The position numbers and the translations under genes are program-made. A model generated the notes under the pieces. It had not been told where the DNA came from. It saw only the letters and a program-made list of their open reading frames with translations, and did not search any database. DNA of 64,000 nucleotides. Origin: Aquibacillus rhizosphaerae (GTDB taxonomy: Bacteria; Bacillota; Bacilli; Bacillales; Amphibacillaceae). How positions within the stretch are numbered: position 1 is the stretch's first letter; the number at the start of each line of letters is the position of its first letter. The stretch is taken from the NCBI RefSeq assembly GCF_030282825.1, contig NZ_JASTZU010000021.1:1-64000 (forward strand), given 5' to 3'. Below, one piece after another: positions 43,653-51,420 of this stretch.

Positions 43653-44534
43653 ATGCCAGAAGGTAAAATAACAAAGGCGTTAAGTGGCTTTTATTATGTC
43701 CAGAGTGGTAATGAACTTTACCGGTGTAGAGGTAGAGGAGTATTCAGAAAGAACAAGGTAAATCCTCTTGTAGGAGATGAAGTGGAATTTGAGTTTAGCA
43801 ATCCCGGTGAGGGATACATTTTAAAAGTTAAAAAACGAAAAAATGAACTAATAAGACCACCGATTGCAAATATAGACCAAGCAGTAATTGTTGTGTCAGC
43901 AACACAACCCGATTTCAGTACATTATTATTAGATCGGTTCTTAGTGTTAATAGAATCAAAAGGAATTACTCCAATTATTTTCATCTCAAAGATGGATACG
44001 ATTAAAGAGGAAGAAGAAAAATTAATACAACAATACAAAAACGATTATCAAAGTATTGGATATTCAGTTGAAACAATTTCAACAAAAAGATCTGATGATC
44101 TTAGCCAGGCAATGGATTATTTTAAAAACAAGATTTCTGTCATCGCTGGTCAATCTGGGGTTGGTAAATCTTCTATGCTAAATGCATTTAATCCTTTATT
44201 AAGCTTGGAAACAAATGAGATATCAAGAAGTCTAGGAAGAGGAAAACATACAACACGCCATGTAGAACTGATTGATATCAATGGCGGACTTGTGGCAGAT
44301 ACACCAGGATTCAGCTCATTGGAATTTAGTGAACTTGATCTAGAGTATTTACCTGATTGTTTTCCTGAGATGAGAGCGTTAAGTGAAGAATGCAAGTTCA
44401 GAGGTTGTATGCATAACAAGGAACCTAAATGTGCGGTAAAAGTAGCAGTTGATGAAGATGAAATTCCTGTTTATAGATATAATCATTACTTGCAATTTTA
44501 TGAGGAGATTCAAAATAGAAAGCCGAGGTATTAA
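43653..44534 (+). CDS. rsgA: Ribosome biogenesis GTPase RsgA
   Basis: A circularly permuted GTPase that checks late 30S assembly. It has 293 residues: an OB-fold N-terminus, a GTPase domain in the order G4 (SKMD), G1 (GQSGVGKSS), G3 (DTPGF), and a C-terminal zinc knuckle (CKFRGCMHNKEPKC). ATG at 43653 follows TGGAGG with a longish spacing. It follows prkC closely, as in B. subtilis, and rpe comes two bases after the stop. Confidence 0.96.
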   Translation: MPEGKITKALSGFYYVQSGNELYRCRGRGVFRKNKVNPLVGDEVEFEFSNPGEGYILKVKKRKNELIRPPIANIDQAVIVVSATQPDFSTLLLDRFLVLIESKGITPIIFISKMDTIKEEEEKLIQQYKNDYQSIGYSVETISTKRSDDLSQAMDYFKNKISVIAGQSGVGKSSMLNAFNPLLSLETNEISRSLGRGKHTTRHVELIDINGGLVADTPGFSSLEFSELDLEYLPDCFPEMRALSEECKFRGCMHNKEPKCAVKVAVDEDEIPVYRYNHYLQFYEEIQNRKPRY

Positions 44535-44536
44535 TC

Positions 44537-45184
44537 ATGACAAAAATAGCACCATCTATCCTTTCAGCAGATTTTGCAAACTTACAACATGAAATTATTG
44601 ACGTTGAAAACGGCGGAGCAGATTATATCCATGTAGACGTTATGGATGGTCATTTTGTTCCGAATATTACGATAGGACCATTAATAGTGAAAGCAATTAG
44701 ACCAGTAACAAAGCTACCTTTAGATGTTCATTTAATGATAGAAGATCCAGATAAATATATAAGGGATTTTGCCGAAGCAGGAGCAGATATTATTACAGTG
44801 CATGTTGAGGCGTGTCGTCATTTACATCGTACAGTTCATGCTATTAAAGATGCAGGTGTCAAAGCTGGAATCGTTATTAATCCTGCAACACCAGTTGAAT
44901 TGATTCGCCCAATATTATCTAATGTTGATCTAGTTCTTTTTATGACTGTGAATCCTGGCTTCGGTGGACAGAGTTTTATAGAGGAAGTATTAGAAAAAGT
45001 AGAATTAGCATCACTATGGCGTAAAGAACTAAATTTGAATTTTGAGATTGAAGTAGATGGTGGTGTAAATCAATCTACAGCAAAACTTTGTAAAAAAGCT
45101 GGTGTAGATGTTTTAGTAGCAGGAAGTGCAATTTTCAATCAAAAAGACAGAAAAGAAGCGATAGAGATTATTAGAAATGCATAA
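44537..45184 (+). CDS. rpe: Ribulose-phosphate 3-epimerase
   Basis: Interconverts ribulose 5-phosphate and xylulose 5-phosphate in the pentose phosphate pathway. It is a 215-residue TIM barrel. The metal ligands and catalytic aspartates are in VDVMDGHFVPN and EVDGGVN, the histidine in DVHLM, and the phosphate site in NPGFGGQ and AGSAIF. It begins at ATG 44537 directly after rsgA and ends in a terminator. Confidence 0.97.
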   Translation: MTKIAPSILSADFANLQHEIIDVENGGADYIHVDVMDGHFVPNITIGPLIVKAIRPVTKLPLDVHLMIEDPDKYIRDFAEAGADIITVHVEACRHLHRTVHAIKDAGVKAGIVINPATPVELIRPILSNVDLVLFMTVNPGFGGQSFIEEVLEKVELASLWRKELNLNFEIEVDGGVNQSTAKLCKKAGVDVLVAGSAIFNQKDRKEAIEIIRNA

Positions 45185-45195
45185 GGGTAATTTTA

Positions 45196-45226
45196 AAAAG
45201 GTTGCTATTTTAAAGCAACCTTTTTA
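45196..45226 (+). terminator. Terminator after rpe
   Basis: AGGTTGCT (45199-45206) pairs with AGCAACCT (45214-45221), flanked by A residues on the left and T residues on the right. Confidence 0.85.
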
Positions 45227-45430
45227 AGAGCTAAGAAAGCATAAAAAATCCGGAGATGTTTAGCTTTAGTGTCTAACCCGCCTGATGTCCTAAGTCAAAC
45301 ACCTTTGTGGTGAAAAACGTGACCCGGAGCTATCCTTAATTGTCTTAGTTGAACATGGTGCTCCAAGCTTTTCTTATTTGTAGTGTTAAAAAGGTTATTT
45401 TTAAAAAATGTACAAAAGGGTTGAAATGAT

Positions 45431-46084
45431 ATGACTACAATAGCTATAGTGGCTGGTGGTCCCGCAAAGCAAATACCTAACTTCGGTTGTTTTAAAGATA
45501 AAATTGACAAGTGGATTGGTGCTGATAGGGGCGCATTAACAATAATAAAAGAAGGGATTACCCCAACATTAGCTATAGGGGATTTTGATTCTCTTAATGA
45601 AAAAGAATTAAAAATAGTAAAAAATCATGCAGAAGAAATTGAAATATTTCCAATTGAAAAAAATGAGACTGATCTAGAGCTTGCCATCTTTAAGGCTATT
45701 GAACAACAACCTACTGACTTGTATTTATTCGGAGTTACTGGTGGTAGACTGGACCATGGAATGGCTAGTATCCAACTATTGTATCGGTTAAAAGAGAAAG
45801 AAATAAATGGAATTATTGTTGATGAAAATAATTTGATGGAGTTGAGATTTCCTGGAACCTATAATGTATATCAGGATTCATATTATCCTAATATTTCATT
45901 TCTACCTTTTTCTAATCAAGTAATAGGAATATCTCTTCATGGTTTCTACTATAAATTAGTAAACAAGAACATTTTTTGGGGCTCTACACTTTGTATTTCT
46001 AATAAGCTTCTTTTAGAAAAAGGTACTTTTTCATTTAGGGAAGGCATATTATTAGTAATAAAGAGCCGAGATGTACTTATTTAG
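45431..46084 (+). CDS. thiN: Thiamine pyrophosphokinase
   Basis: Transfers pyrophosphate from ATP to thiamine to make the cofactor. It has 217 residues. The motifs are GADRGAL, the metal-binding GDFDS, NETDLELA, and GVTGGRLDHGMASI. The C-terminal thiamine-binding domain is less conserved but complete. ATG follows AAAGGGTTGAAATGAT. In B. subtilis it follows rpe directly; here a terminator and 246 bases lie between, so it may have its own promoter. I see no TPP riboswitch before it. Confidence 0.95.
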   Translation: MTTIAIVAGGPAKQIPNFGCFKDKIDKWIGADRGALTIIKEGITPTLAIGDFDSLNEKELKIVKNHAEEIEIFPIEKNETDLELAIFKAIEQQPTDLYLFGVTGGRLDHGMASIQLLYRLKEKEINGIIVDENNLMELRFPGTYNVYQDSYYPNISFLPFSNQVIGISLHGFYYKLVNKNIFWGSTLCISNKLLLEKGTFSFREGILLVIKSRDVLI

Positions 46085-46147
46085 GGTTATTATCATAGGA
46101 TAATCTGAAGTGATCTTTTTGCTATTCGGAAAAGAGGAGGGGTTCTG

Positions 46148-46228
46148 ATGAAATTTTATACCTTTAAACTCCCAAGGTTCATTGGTGGCTTTGTACGTGC
46201 TATAATGGGTTCGTTTAAAAAGGGCTAA
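46148..46228 (+). CDS. spoVM: Stage V sporulation protein M (26-residue amphipathic peptide)
   Basis: A membrane-associated peptide that recognises the positive curvature of the forespore surface and anchors SpoIVA, the base of the spore coat. It has 26 residues, the same length as in B. subtilis, beginning MKFYTFKLPRFIGG and ending MGSFKKG. The kinked amphipathic helix with proline at position 9 is preserved. ATG at 46148 follows AGAGGAGGGG. It is followed by a terminator. It is too short for routine gene-finding limits, so it is easily missed. Confidence 0.95.
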   Translation: MKFYTFKLPRFIGGFVRAIMGSFKKG

Positions 46229-46233
46229 CCATA

Positions 46234-46270
46234 CAAAAAAAGCACCCCCAAGAAGGGTGCTTTTTTTGTA
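46234..46270. terminator. Bidirectional terminator between spoVM and rpmB
   Basis: AGCACCC (about 46241-46247) pairs with GGGTGCT (46255-46261), flanked by an A run on the left and a T run on the right. It lies between the convergent spoVM and rpmB genes. Confidence 0.9.
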
Positions 46271-46322
46271 CTTTCAGAAAGCTTAGTCTTCGCTGTGCTT
46301 TTTTCATTGACGTATAATCAAA

Positions 46323-46511
46323 TTATACTCGCTCTACTTTACCTGATTTCAAAGCACGAGCAGATACGTAAACGCGTTTAGGTTTACCATCAACCATAAT
46401 GCGTACTTTTTGTACGTTAGCTTTCCATGTACGTTTATTAGCGTTCATCGCGTGAGAACGAGTGTTTCCTGAAGTAGTTTTACGACCAGTTACTGCACAT
46501 TTGCGTCCCAT
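46323..46511 (-). CDS. rpmB: 50S ribosomal protein bL28
   Basis: A ribosomal protein of the large subunit. It has 62 residues: [20 protein letters not shown] at the start, then [13 protein letters not shown] and the C-terminal [12 protein letters not shown]. The paired CxxC motifs of the zinc-binding form are absent, so this is the zinc-free type. It is transcribed against its neighbours, as in B. subtilis, from a promoter just upstream (46556-46584). The ATG follows TAGGAGGGAAT on the minus strand. Confidence 0.97.
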   Translation of the reverse strand: MGRKCAVTGRKTTSGNTRSHAMNANKRTWKANVQKVRIMVDGKPKRVYVSARALKSGKVERV

Positions 46512-46897
46512 GTTATTCCCTCCTAGCTTGCATGTATCTCTTTACACACTAATATAATTTATCATAGGACTTAAAATATTGCAATATTTGTTTGAACCTC
46601 TTCCGGATACTTATTTTACAGAGATATTGTGAAACTGTTTATTTGATAGGTATTTACTTATTCAACATTTTGAAAGAACTTTCACTTGACAGATTTTCAG
46701 TTTTCGTCCATTGTATAAAGGGGTTTTGTTTAAAAAGTTTTAATATAATGGAATCTGTGTGTTTATTAGACAAGCGGATAGTGAAAGATAATGACTATAC
46801 AAAGAGAGAACATAATCTTTGAGTGAAACTGCTTTCATATTTATTTGTGTTATAGTAAAATTACCTTAAATTAAGATAGAACCAAGGAGGATTTGTT
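46512..46897. other. Divergent promoter region between rpmB and yloU
   Basis: This gap holds the rpmB promoter on the minus strand and a likely extended -10 promoter for yloU on the plus strand (TGTTATAGT, 46848-46856). A 76-codon open frame at 46592-46822 has no recognisable similarity and a phenylalanine/leucine/isoleucine-rich composition typical of chance reading of AT-rich DNA. Confidence 0.6.
46556..46584 (-). promoter_or_regulatory. Promoter of rpmB
   Basis: On the minus strand TTGCAA (46579-46584), 17 bases, TAAATT (46556-46561), with TG one base before the -10. It lies 44 bases upstream of the rpmB start. Confidence 0.6.
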
Positions 46898-47260
46898 ATG
46901 TCCATTGAACTGACTACAAAAGATGGTCATGTAACGATCACTAATGATGTAATTTCTACGGTTGCAGGTGGTGCTGCAATAGAATGTTATGGAATTGTTG
47001 GGATGGCTTCTAAAAATCAACTAAGAGATGGAATTGCAGAAATTCTTCGCAAAGAAAATTTCTCAAAGGGTGTCGTTTTACGACAGGATGGAGAAAATAT
47101 ACATATTGATATGTATATTATTGTAAGCTATGGAACCAAAATTTCAGAAGTTGCAAATAATGTACAATCCCAAGTTAAATATACCTTAGATAAGACATTA
47201 GGTTTGTCTATAAGTTCAGTAAATATTTATATTCAAGGAGTTCGGGTGGCCCAAGAATAG
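46898..47260 (+). CDS. yloU: Asp23/YloU family envelope-stress protein
   Basis: A 120-residue Asp23 family protein. Family members bind the membrane through small partners and affect envelope homeostasis; the exact role of YloU is not known. The conserved central part is AIECYGIVGMASKN, followed by IHIDMYIIVSYGTKISEVA and the end VNIYIQGVR. ATG follows CAAGGAGGATTTG. It precedes fakA, a pairing kept across Firmicutes. Confidence 0.93.
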   Translation: MSIELTTKDGHVTITNDVISTVAGGAAIECYGIVGMASKNQLRDGIAEILRKENFSKGVVLRQDGENIHIDMYIIVSYGTKISEVANNVQSQVKYTLDKTLGLSISSVNIYIQGVRVAQE

Positions 47261-47387
47261 GTCAGAAGTTTCTTCTAAATAGTGAGCCTGTTCTCTTATA
47301 ACTAGAATAAAGCTCTTCAACTTGAATGTAAAAGTCGAAAAGCTTGGTCTAAACATGTTAGACCGTTTAAGAAGGAGGAAGTTGGAA

Positions 47388-49055
47388 GTGAAGGTTAGAA
47401 CGTTAGATGGAAATACTTTCGCGCAAATGGTACTCTCAGGAGCAAACCATTTAACTAATAACGCCAAAATGATTGATGCTCTAAATGTCTTCCCAGTACC
47501 TGATGGAGATACTGGAACAAATATGAATTTATCTATGACTTCTGGTGCAAATGAAGTCAAAAGCGTCAATGCTGACCAAGTAACTGATGTAGCACAAGCC
47601 CTTGCTAAAGGGTTATTGATGGGTGCTAGAGGTAACTCGGGTGTTATTCTTTCGCAATTATTTCGTGGATTTGCAAAAGGTATTGAAGGAAAAAAAAGCT
47701 TAACACCTAAAGATTTTGCAAAAGGCTTAGATGTTGGTGTTAAAACGGCTTATAAAGCAGTTATTAAGCCGGTAGAGGGAACAATTTTAACTGTTGCCAA
47801 AGATACAGCCAATAAATCAATCGAAATAGCTGAATCAACAGATGATATGATTGTATTTATGGAAGGGGTATTAAAAGCATCTAGAACCTCTTTAAAGCGT
47901 ACTCCAGACCTGCTTCCAGTACTAAAAGAAGTAGGAGTTGTTGATAGTGGTGGTCAAGGACTTGTAACAATATATGAGGGGTTTTTAGCTTCGCTAAAAG
48001 GTGAAGAATTACCTACAACTAGTGAAAGTTCTATAGATATACATGATATGGTAAATGCAGAACACCATAAACTAGCACAAGATTTCATGAATACTGAAGA
48101 TATTGAATTTGGTTATTGTACAGAAATAATGGTCAAATTTGAGGACGATAAATTAAAGGATAATCCTTATAATGAAGAGGAATTTAGAAGTGAATTAAGC
48201 GAAATAGGTGATTCATTACTTGTAGTTTCAGATGATGAAATAATAAAAGTCCATGTACACGTGGAAGAACCTGGTCAAGTATTAAATTTAGGTCAACGAT
48301 TTGGTAGTTTTTTAAATATCAAAGTTGAAAATATGAGGGAACAACACACGTCTATTGTTGGAGACAAACCAAAGACTTCTAAAAAGACAAAAGAAAAGTC
48401 TGAATTCGGAATTGTGTCTGTTGCTATGGGCGAGGGTTTAAAAGAGCTTTTAGAAAGTCTTGGTGCGACCGTTGTAATTCAAGGTGGCCAAACGATGAAT
48501 CCAAGTACTAAGGATATTACAGATGCAATCAATGAAGCGAATGCAAAAAATATAATTGTTCTTCCGAATAATAAAAATATCATAATGGCAGCTGAGCAAG
48601 CTGCTGAGCTAGCTGAAGAAAATGTGGTTGTTGTTCCGACAAAAACTATTCCTCAAGGTATGAGTGCGCTTTTAGCTTTTCATCCAGAAGCAGAACTAGA
48701 TGAGAATAAGCAAAACATGATAGAGGCAAGTAAGCAAGTGAAAACAGGGCAAATTACGTATGCTGTGCGTGATACGCAAATAGATGGTATGACTATTGAA
48801 AATGGCAACTTTATGGGGTTAGCTGATGGAAAGATTAAAGTGAATGATAAAGATAAACTCACTGTAATTAAGCAGTTACTATCTGAAATGATTGAAGAAG
48901 ATGACGAAATTATTACAATTCTTCAAGGTGAAGATGGTAGTGAGCAAGAAGTGAAAGAAATTGAAAGTTATATAAATGATACTTTTGAAGAATTAGAACT
49001 TGAGGTACACAAGGGCAATCAACCGATTTATTCTTATATATTTTCAATTGAATAG
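47388..49055 (+). CDS. fakA: Fatty acid kinase subunit FakA
   Basis: Phosphorylates FakB-bound fatty acids so they can enter phospholipid synthesis. It has 555 residues: an N-terminal DhaL-like ATP-binding domain (about 1-200) with VFPVPDGDTGTNMNLS and GARGNSGVILSQ, a middle domain and a C-terminal DegV-like domain (from about 340) with GGQTMNPSTKDI. GTG at 47388 was chosen because GGAGG lies nine bases before it and the N-terminus (MKVRTLDGNTFAQM) matches the family. The frame is open for 22 codons upstream without support. Confidence 0.96.
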   Translation: MKVRTLDGNTFAQMVLSGANHLTNNAKMIDALNVFPVPDGDTGTNMNLSMTSGANEVKSVNADQVTDVAQALAKGLLMGARGNSGVILSQLFRGFAKGIEGKKSLTPKDFAKGLDVGVKTAYKAVIKPVEGTILTVAKDTANKSIEIAESTDDMIVFMEGVLKASRTSLKRTPDLLPVLKEVGVVDSGGQGLVTIYEGFLASLKGEELPTTSESSIDIHDMVNAEHHKLAQDFMNTEDIEFGYCTEIMVKFEDDKLKDNPYNEEEFRSELSEIGDSLLVVSDDEIIKVHVHVEEPGQVLNLGQRFGSFLNIKVENMREQHTSIVGDKPKTSKKTKEKSEFGIVSVAMGEGLKELLESLGATVVIQGGQTMNPSTKDITDAINEANAKNIIVLPNNKNIIMAAEQAAELAEENVVVVPTKTIPQGMSALLAFHPEAELDENKQNMIEASKQVKTGQITYAVRDTQIDGMTIENGNFMGLADGKIKVNDKDKLTVIKQLLSEMIEEDDEIITILQGEDGSEQEVKEIESYINDTFEELELEVHKGNQPIYSYIFSIE

Positions 49056-49068
49056 AATTGAATAGTTT

Positions 49069-49102
49069 AAAGCTCTGTCTAATCCGATAGAGCTTTTTTC
49101 TT
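49069..49102 (+). terminator. Terminator after fakA
   Basis: AAAGCTCT (49069-49076) pairs with AGAGCTTT (49089-49096) over 12 bases and is followed by a T run. Confidence 0.85.
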
Positions 49103-49827
49103 TTTGACGTATTCTTATAAAGTTTGCACTAACTGCTATGTTGATTTCCACTTCTGGCAGTCGCTTTCCGTGGGCACGGCGTCAGCTAACTCAGAAGATT
49201 GCGCTGTTCCCTCAGGACTTTGAATTTGCTTCCTGAATTTGCACCGCACGCAGAAAATTGAACTGTATTTTCAAGGATCGACTTCCCTACGCTCTCAATC
49301 AACCACCATAAGTAGGAGTGGCTGAATAAGTGTAAAAAGATGCGCTATGCAAACGGTAAAAATAAACCTAGGTTTTTCGATGGCAGGTAAGAGCGCTCAC
49401 TTGTGGGTTCATTGTCTTCATTTTTCCATTAGGACAGTATTTGAGTGCATAGCACTAAGAAAACATCTTTGTAGTTTCTAAAAGACTTCGTATATTTCTT
49501 CTCTAGAAAAGAGAGTTATTCTAAGCGAGTGTTTTTCCATAGCGTTGGATTGAGCACTCAACTTAGAAAAAACGCAAGGAAGTTACTGCAAACTTTCTAT
49601 CAAGTTTTGAGGGCTGTAAGGAAACAATGTTTATGAAAACAGCCTTATTTTATGAAAAATATAACTAATTGTGAATAAGTGGAAATTAAGTTCGTTTCTC
49701 TGACATTTTAATTATACAAGTCAAACTTCATCTAAACCGTGAGATGAAGTAATGTACTTCTTTTTTGTATTTCTAACCGTTATACTTATCTTAATAAAAC
49801 AATTACCTATAAGGTTGGTGTAAACTT
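49103..49827. other. Long palindrome-rich gap between fakA and sdaAB
   Basis: No gene is visible. The stretch contains several imperfect inverted repeats: GCGCTATGCA (49342-49351) with TGCATAGCAC (49446-49455), enclosed by AAAGATG (49336-49342) and CATCTTT (49464-49470); and TTCTAAG/GAGTG (49519-49531) with CACTC/CTTAGAA (49555-49568). It also carries the G/C-rich motif at 49164-49180. These look like decayed small mobile palindromic elements. In B. subtilis sdaAB follows fakA after a short gap, to my recollection. The sdaAB promoter must lie in its last part, but I cannot place it with confidence. Confidence 0.6.
49164..49180 (+). repeat. Copy 2 of the short degenerate interspersed motif
   Basis: CTTTCCGTGGGCACGGC, related to the minus-strand segment at 12361-12377. 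The downstream G/C-richer text (CGTCAGCTAACTCAG and CCCTCAGGA) recalls a repeat commonly seen between genes in Bacillaceae; only these two copies are clear in the window. Confidence 0.5.
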
Positions 49828-50490
49828 ATGAAGTTTAAATCCGTATTTGATATTATTGGTCCCGTAATGATAGGTCCTTCTAGCTCCCATACTGCTGGAG
49901 CAGCAAGAATTGGAAAATCTGCTAGAACTCTCTTCGGTCGACAACCGCAATGGGTAGAAGTTTATTTTTATGGATCTTTTGCTAAAACATATAAAGGACA
50001 TGGGACGGATGTTGCTATCATCGGAGGAATCTTGGATTATAGTACAGATGATACAAGAATTACTAATTCCCTTGAAACTGCCAAAGATAAAGGCATCAAA
50101 GTGCACTTTTATCAAGATGAGGGTGCTACAGATCATCCTAATACCGCGCGCCTAAAAATGGGTGACGAGCGTGGAGATCTTGAATTAGTTGGGATTTCGA
50201 TTGGTGGGGGTAAGGTAGAGATTACAGAATTAAATGGATTTGATCTTCATCTATCAGGTAATCATCCAGCCATCCTAGTTATGCATAATGATAGATTCGG
50301 AGCTATTGCATCGGTGGCTCAAATTTTAGCTAAATATAAAATTAATATTGGTCGAATGGAAGTGTCACGAAAAGATGTTGGGAAAGAAGCATTAATGGTA
50401 ATTGAAGTTGACCAGAATATTGATGAATCTCTGGAGAAAGAATTAATGCATGCAAATCATATATTACAAGTTGCTAAAATCATTGACTAA
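49828..50490 (+). CDS. sdaAB: L-serine dehydratase, beta subunit
   Basis: The regulatory subunit of the two-part iron-sulfur L-serine deaminase, which makes pyruvate and ammonia from serine. It has 220 residues. The N-terminal domain has the conserved IGPSSSHTAGAARIGK, and a C-terminal ACT domain (about 145-220, from HPAILVMHNDRFGAIASVA) probably binds serine. ATG follows AAGGTTGGTG. It is 40 bases from sdaAA. Confidence 0.96.
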   Translation: MKFKSVFDIIGPVMIGPSSSHTAGAARIGKSARTLFGRQPQWVEVYFYGSFAKTYKGHGTDVAIIGGILDYSTDDTRITNSLETAKDKGIKVHFYQDEGATDHPNTARLKMGDERGDLELVGISIGGGKVEITELNGFDLHLSGNHPAILVMHNDRFGAIASVAQILAKYKINIGRMEVSRKDVGKEALMVIEVDQNIDESLEKELMHANHILQVAKIID

Positions 50491-50530
50491 AAATACAACA
50501 GCTTTGTCAGACATATAGGAGGAAACAATT

Positions 50531-51415
50531 ATGTTTCGTAATGTTAAGGAATTGATAGAGATAACTGAAAAAGAAAACATAGCTATATCTGAAGCGATGA
50601 TTCGTCAAGAGATGGACGTTCAGGATAAGACCCGTGAGGAAATTATCGGTCTGATGGAAAGAAACCTTCAAGTAATGGAAAAAGCTGTGGAAGATGGGTT
50701 GAAAGGGGTCAAATCACATTCAGGTTTAACTGGTGGGGATGCAGTTTTGCTTCAAAAATATATGGATGAACGGGATACATTATCTGGTCATTTGTTGCTA
50801 GATGCAGTTAGTAAAGCGGTAGCTACTAATGAAGTAAATGCTGCAATGGGTACGATATGCGCCACCCCAACTGCAGGTAGTGCAGGATGTGTCCCTGGTG
50901 CGTTATTTGCTGTAAAGGCTAAATTAGATCCAACTCGTGAACAAATGATAAACTTTTTATTTACATCCGGAGCTTTTGGATATGTGGTTGCAAATAATGC
51001 TTTTATTTCTGGAGCTGCTGGTGGGTGTCAGGCAGAAGTAGGTTCAGCTGCAGCAATGGCATCAGCTGCAGTGGTAGAAATGGCTGGTGGAAGTCCAAGT
51101 CAAAGTGCAGAAGCCTTTGCGATCACATTGAAAAATATGCTTGGACTTGTTTGTGATCCAGTCGCTGGATTGGTAGAGGTTCCTTGTGTGAAAAGAAATG
51201 CTGCTGGTGCTTCCAATGCTATCGTATCTGCTGATATGGCACTTGCTGGAATTACAAGTAGAATCCCATGTGATGAAGTTATTGGGGCAATGTACCGAAT
51301 TGGTCAATCAATGCCAACCGCATTAAAAGAAACTGCAGAAGGAGGGTTAGCAGCAACTCCAACAGGTAAAGCATTGGCTGCTAAAATTTATGGAATATCT
51401 ACAGAGAAAGAGTGA
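50531..51415 (+). CDS. sdaAA: L-serine dehydratase, alpha subunit
   Basis: The catalytic subunit, which holds an oxygen-sensitive [4Fe-4S] cluster. It has 294 residues. Conserved parts are VNAAMGTICATPTAGSAG (first cysteine), GGCQAEVGSAAAMASAA, and GLVCDPVAGLVEVPC with two cysteines; together these provide the cluster ligands. ATG follows TAGGAGGAAAC. It is co-transcribed with sdaAB and leads into recG after five bases. Confidence 0.97.
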   Translation: MFRNVKELIEITEKENIAISEAMIRQEMDVQDKTREEIIGLMERNLQVMEKAVEDGLKGVKSHSGLTGGDAVLLQKYMDERDTLSGHLLLDAVSKAVATNEVNAAMGTICATPTAGSAGCVPGALFAVKAKLDPTREQMINFLFTSGAFGYVVANNAFISGAAGGCQAEVGSAAAMASAAVVEMAGGSPSQSAEAFAITLKNMLGLVCDPVAGLVEVPCVKRNAAGASNAIVSADMALAGITSRIPCDEVIGAMYRIGQSMPTALKETAEGGLAATPTGKALAAKIYGISTEKE

Positions 51416-51420
51416 GATGA

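Noticed and set aside
45227-45430. A TPP riboswitch before thiN
   Set aside because: The conserved CTGAGA and ACCTGATCTGGATAATGCC parts are not present.
46592-46822. A 76-codon open frame upstream of yloU
   Set aside because: It has no family resemblance, no good ribosome site and an AT-driven composition; it lies in the divergent promoter region.
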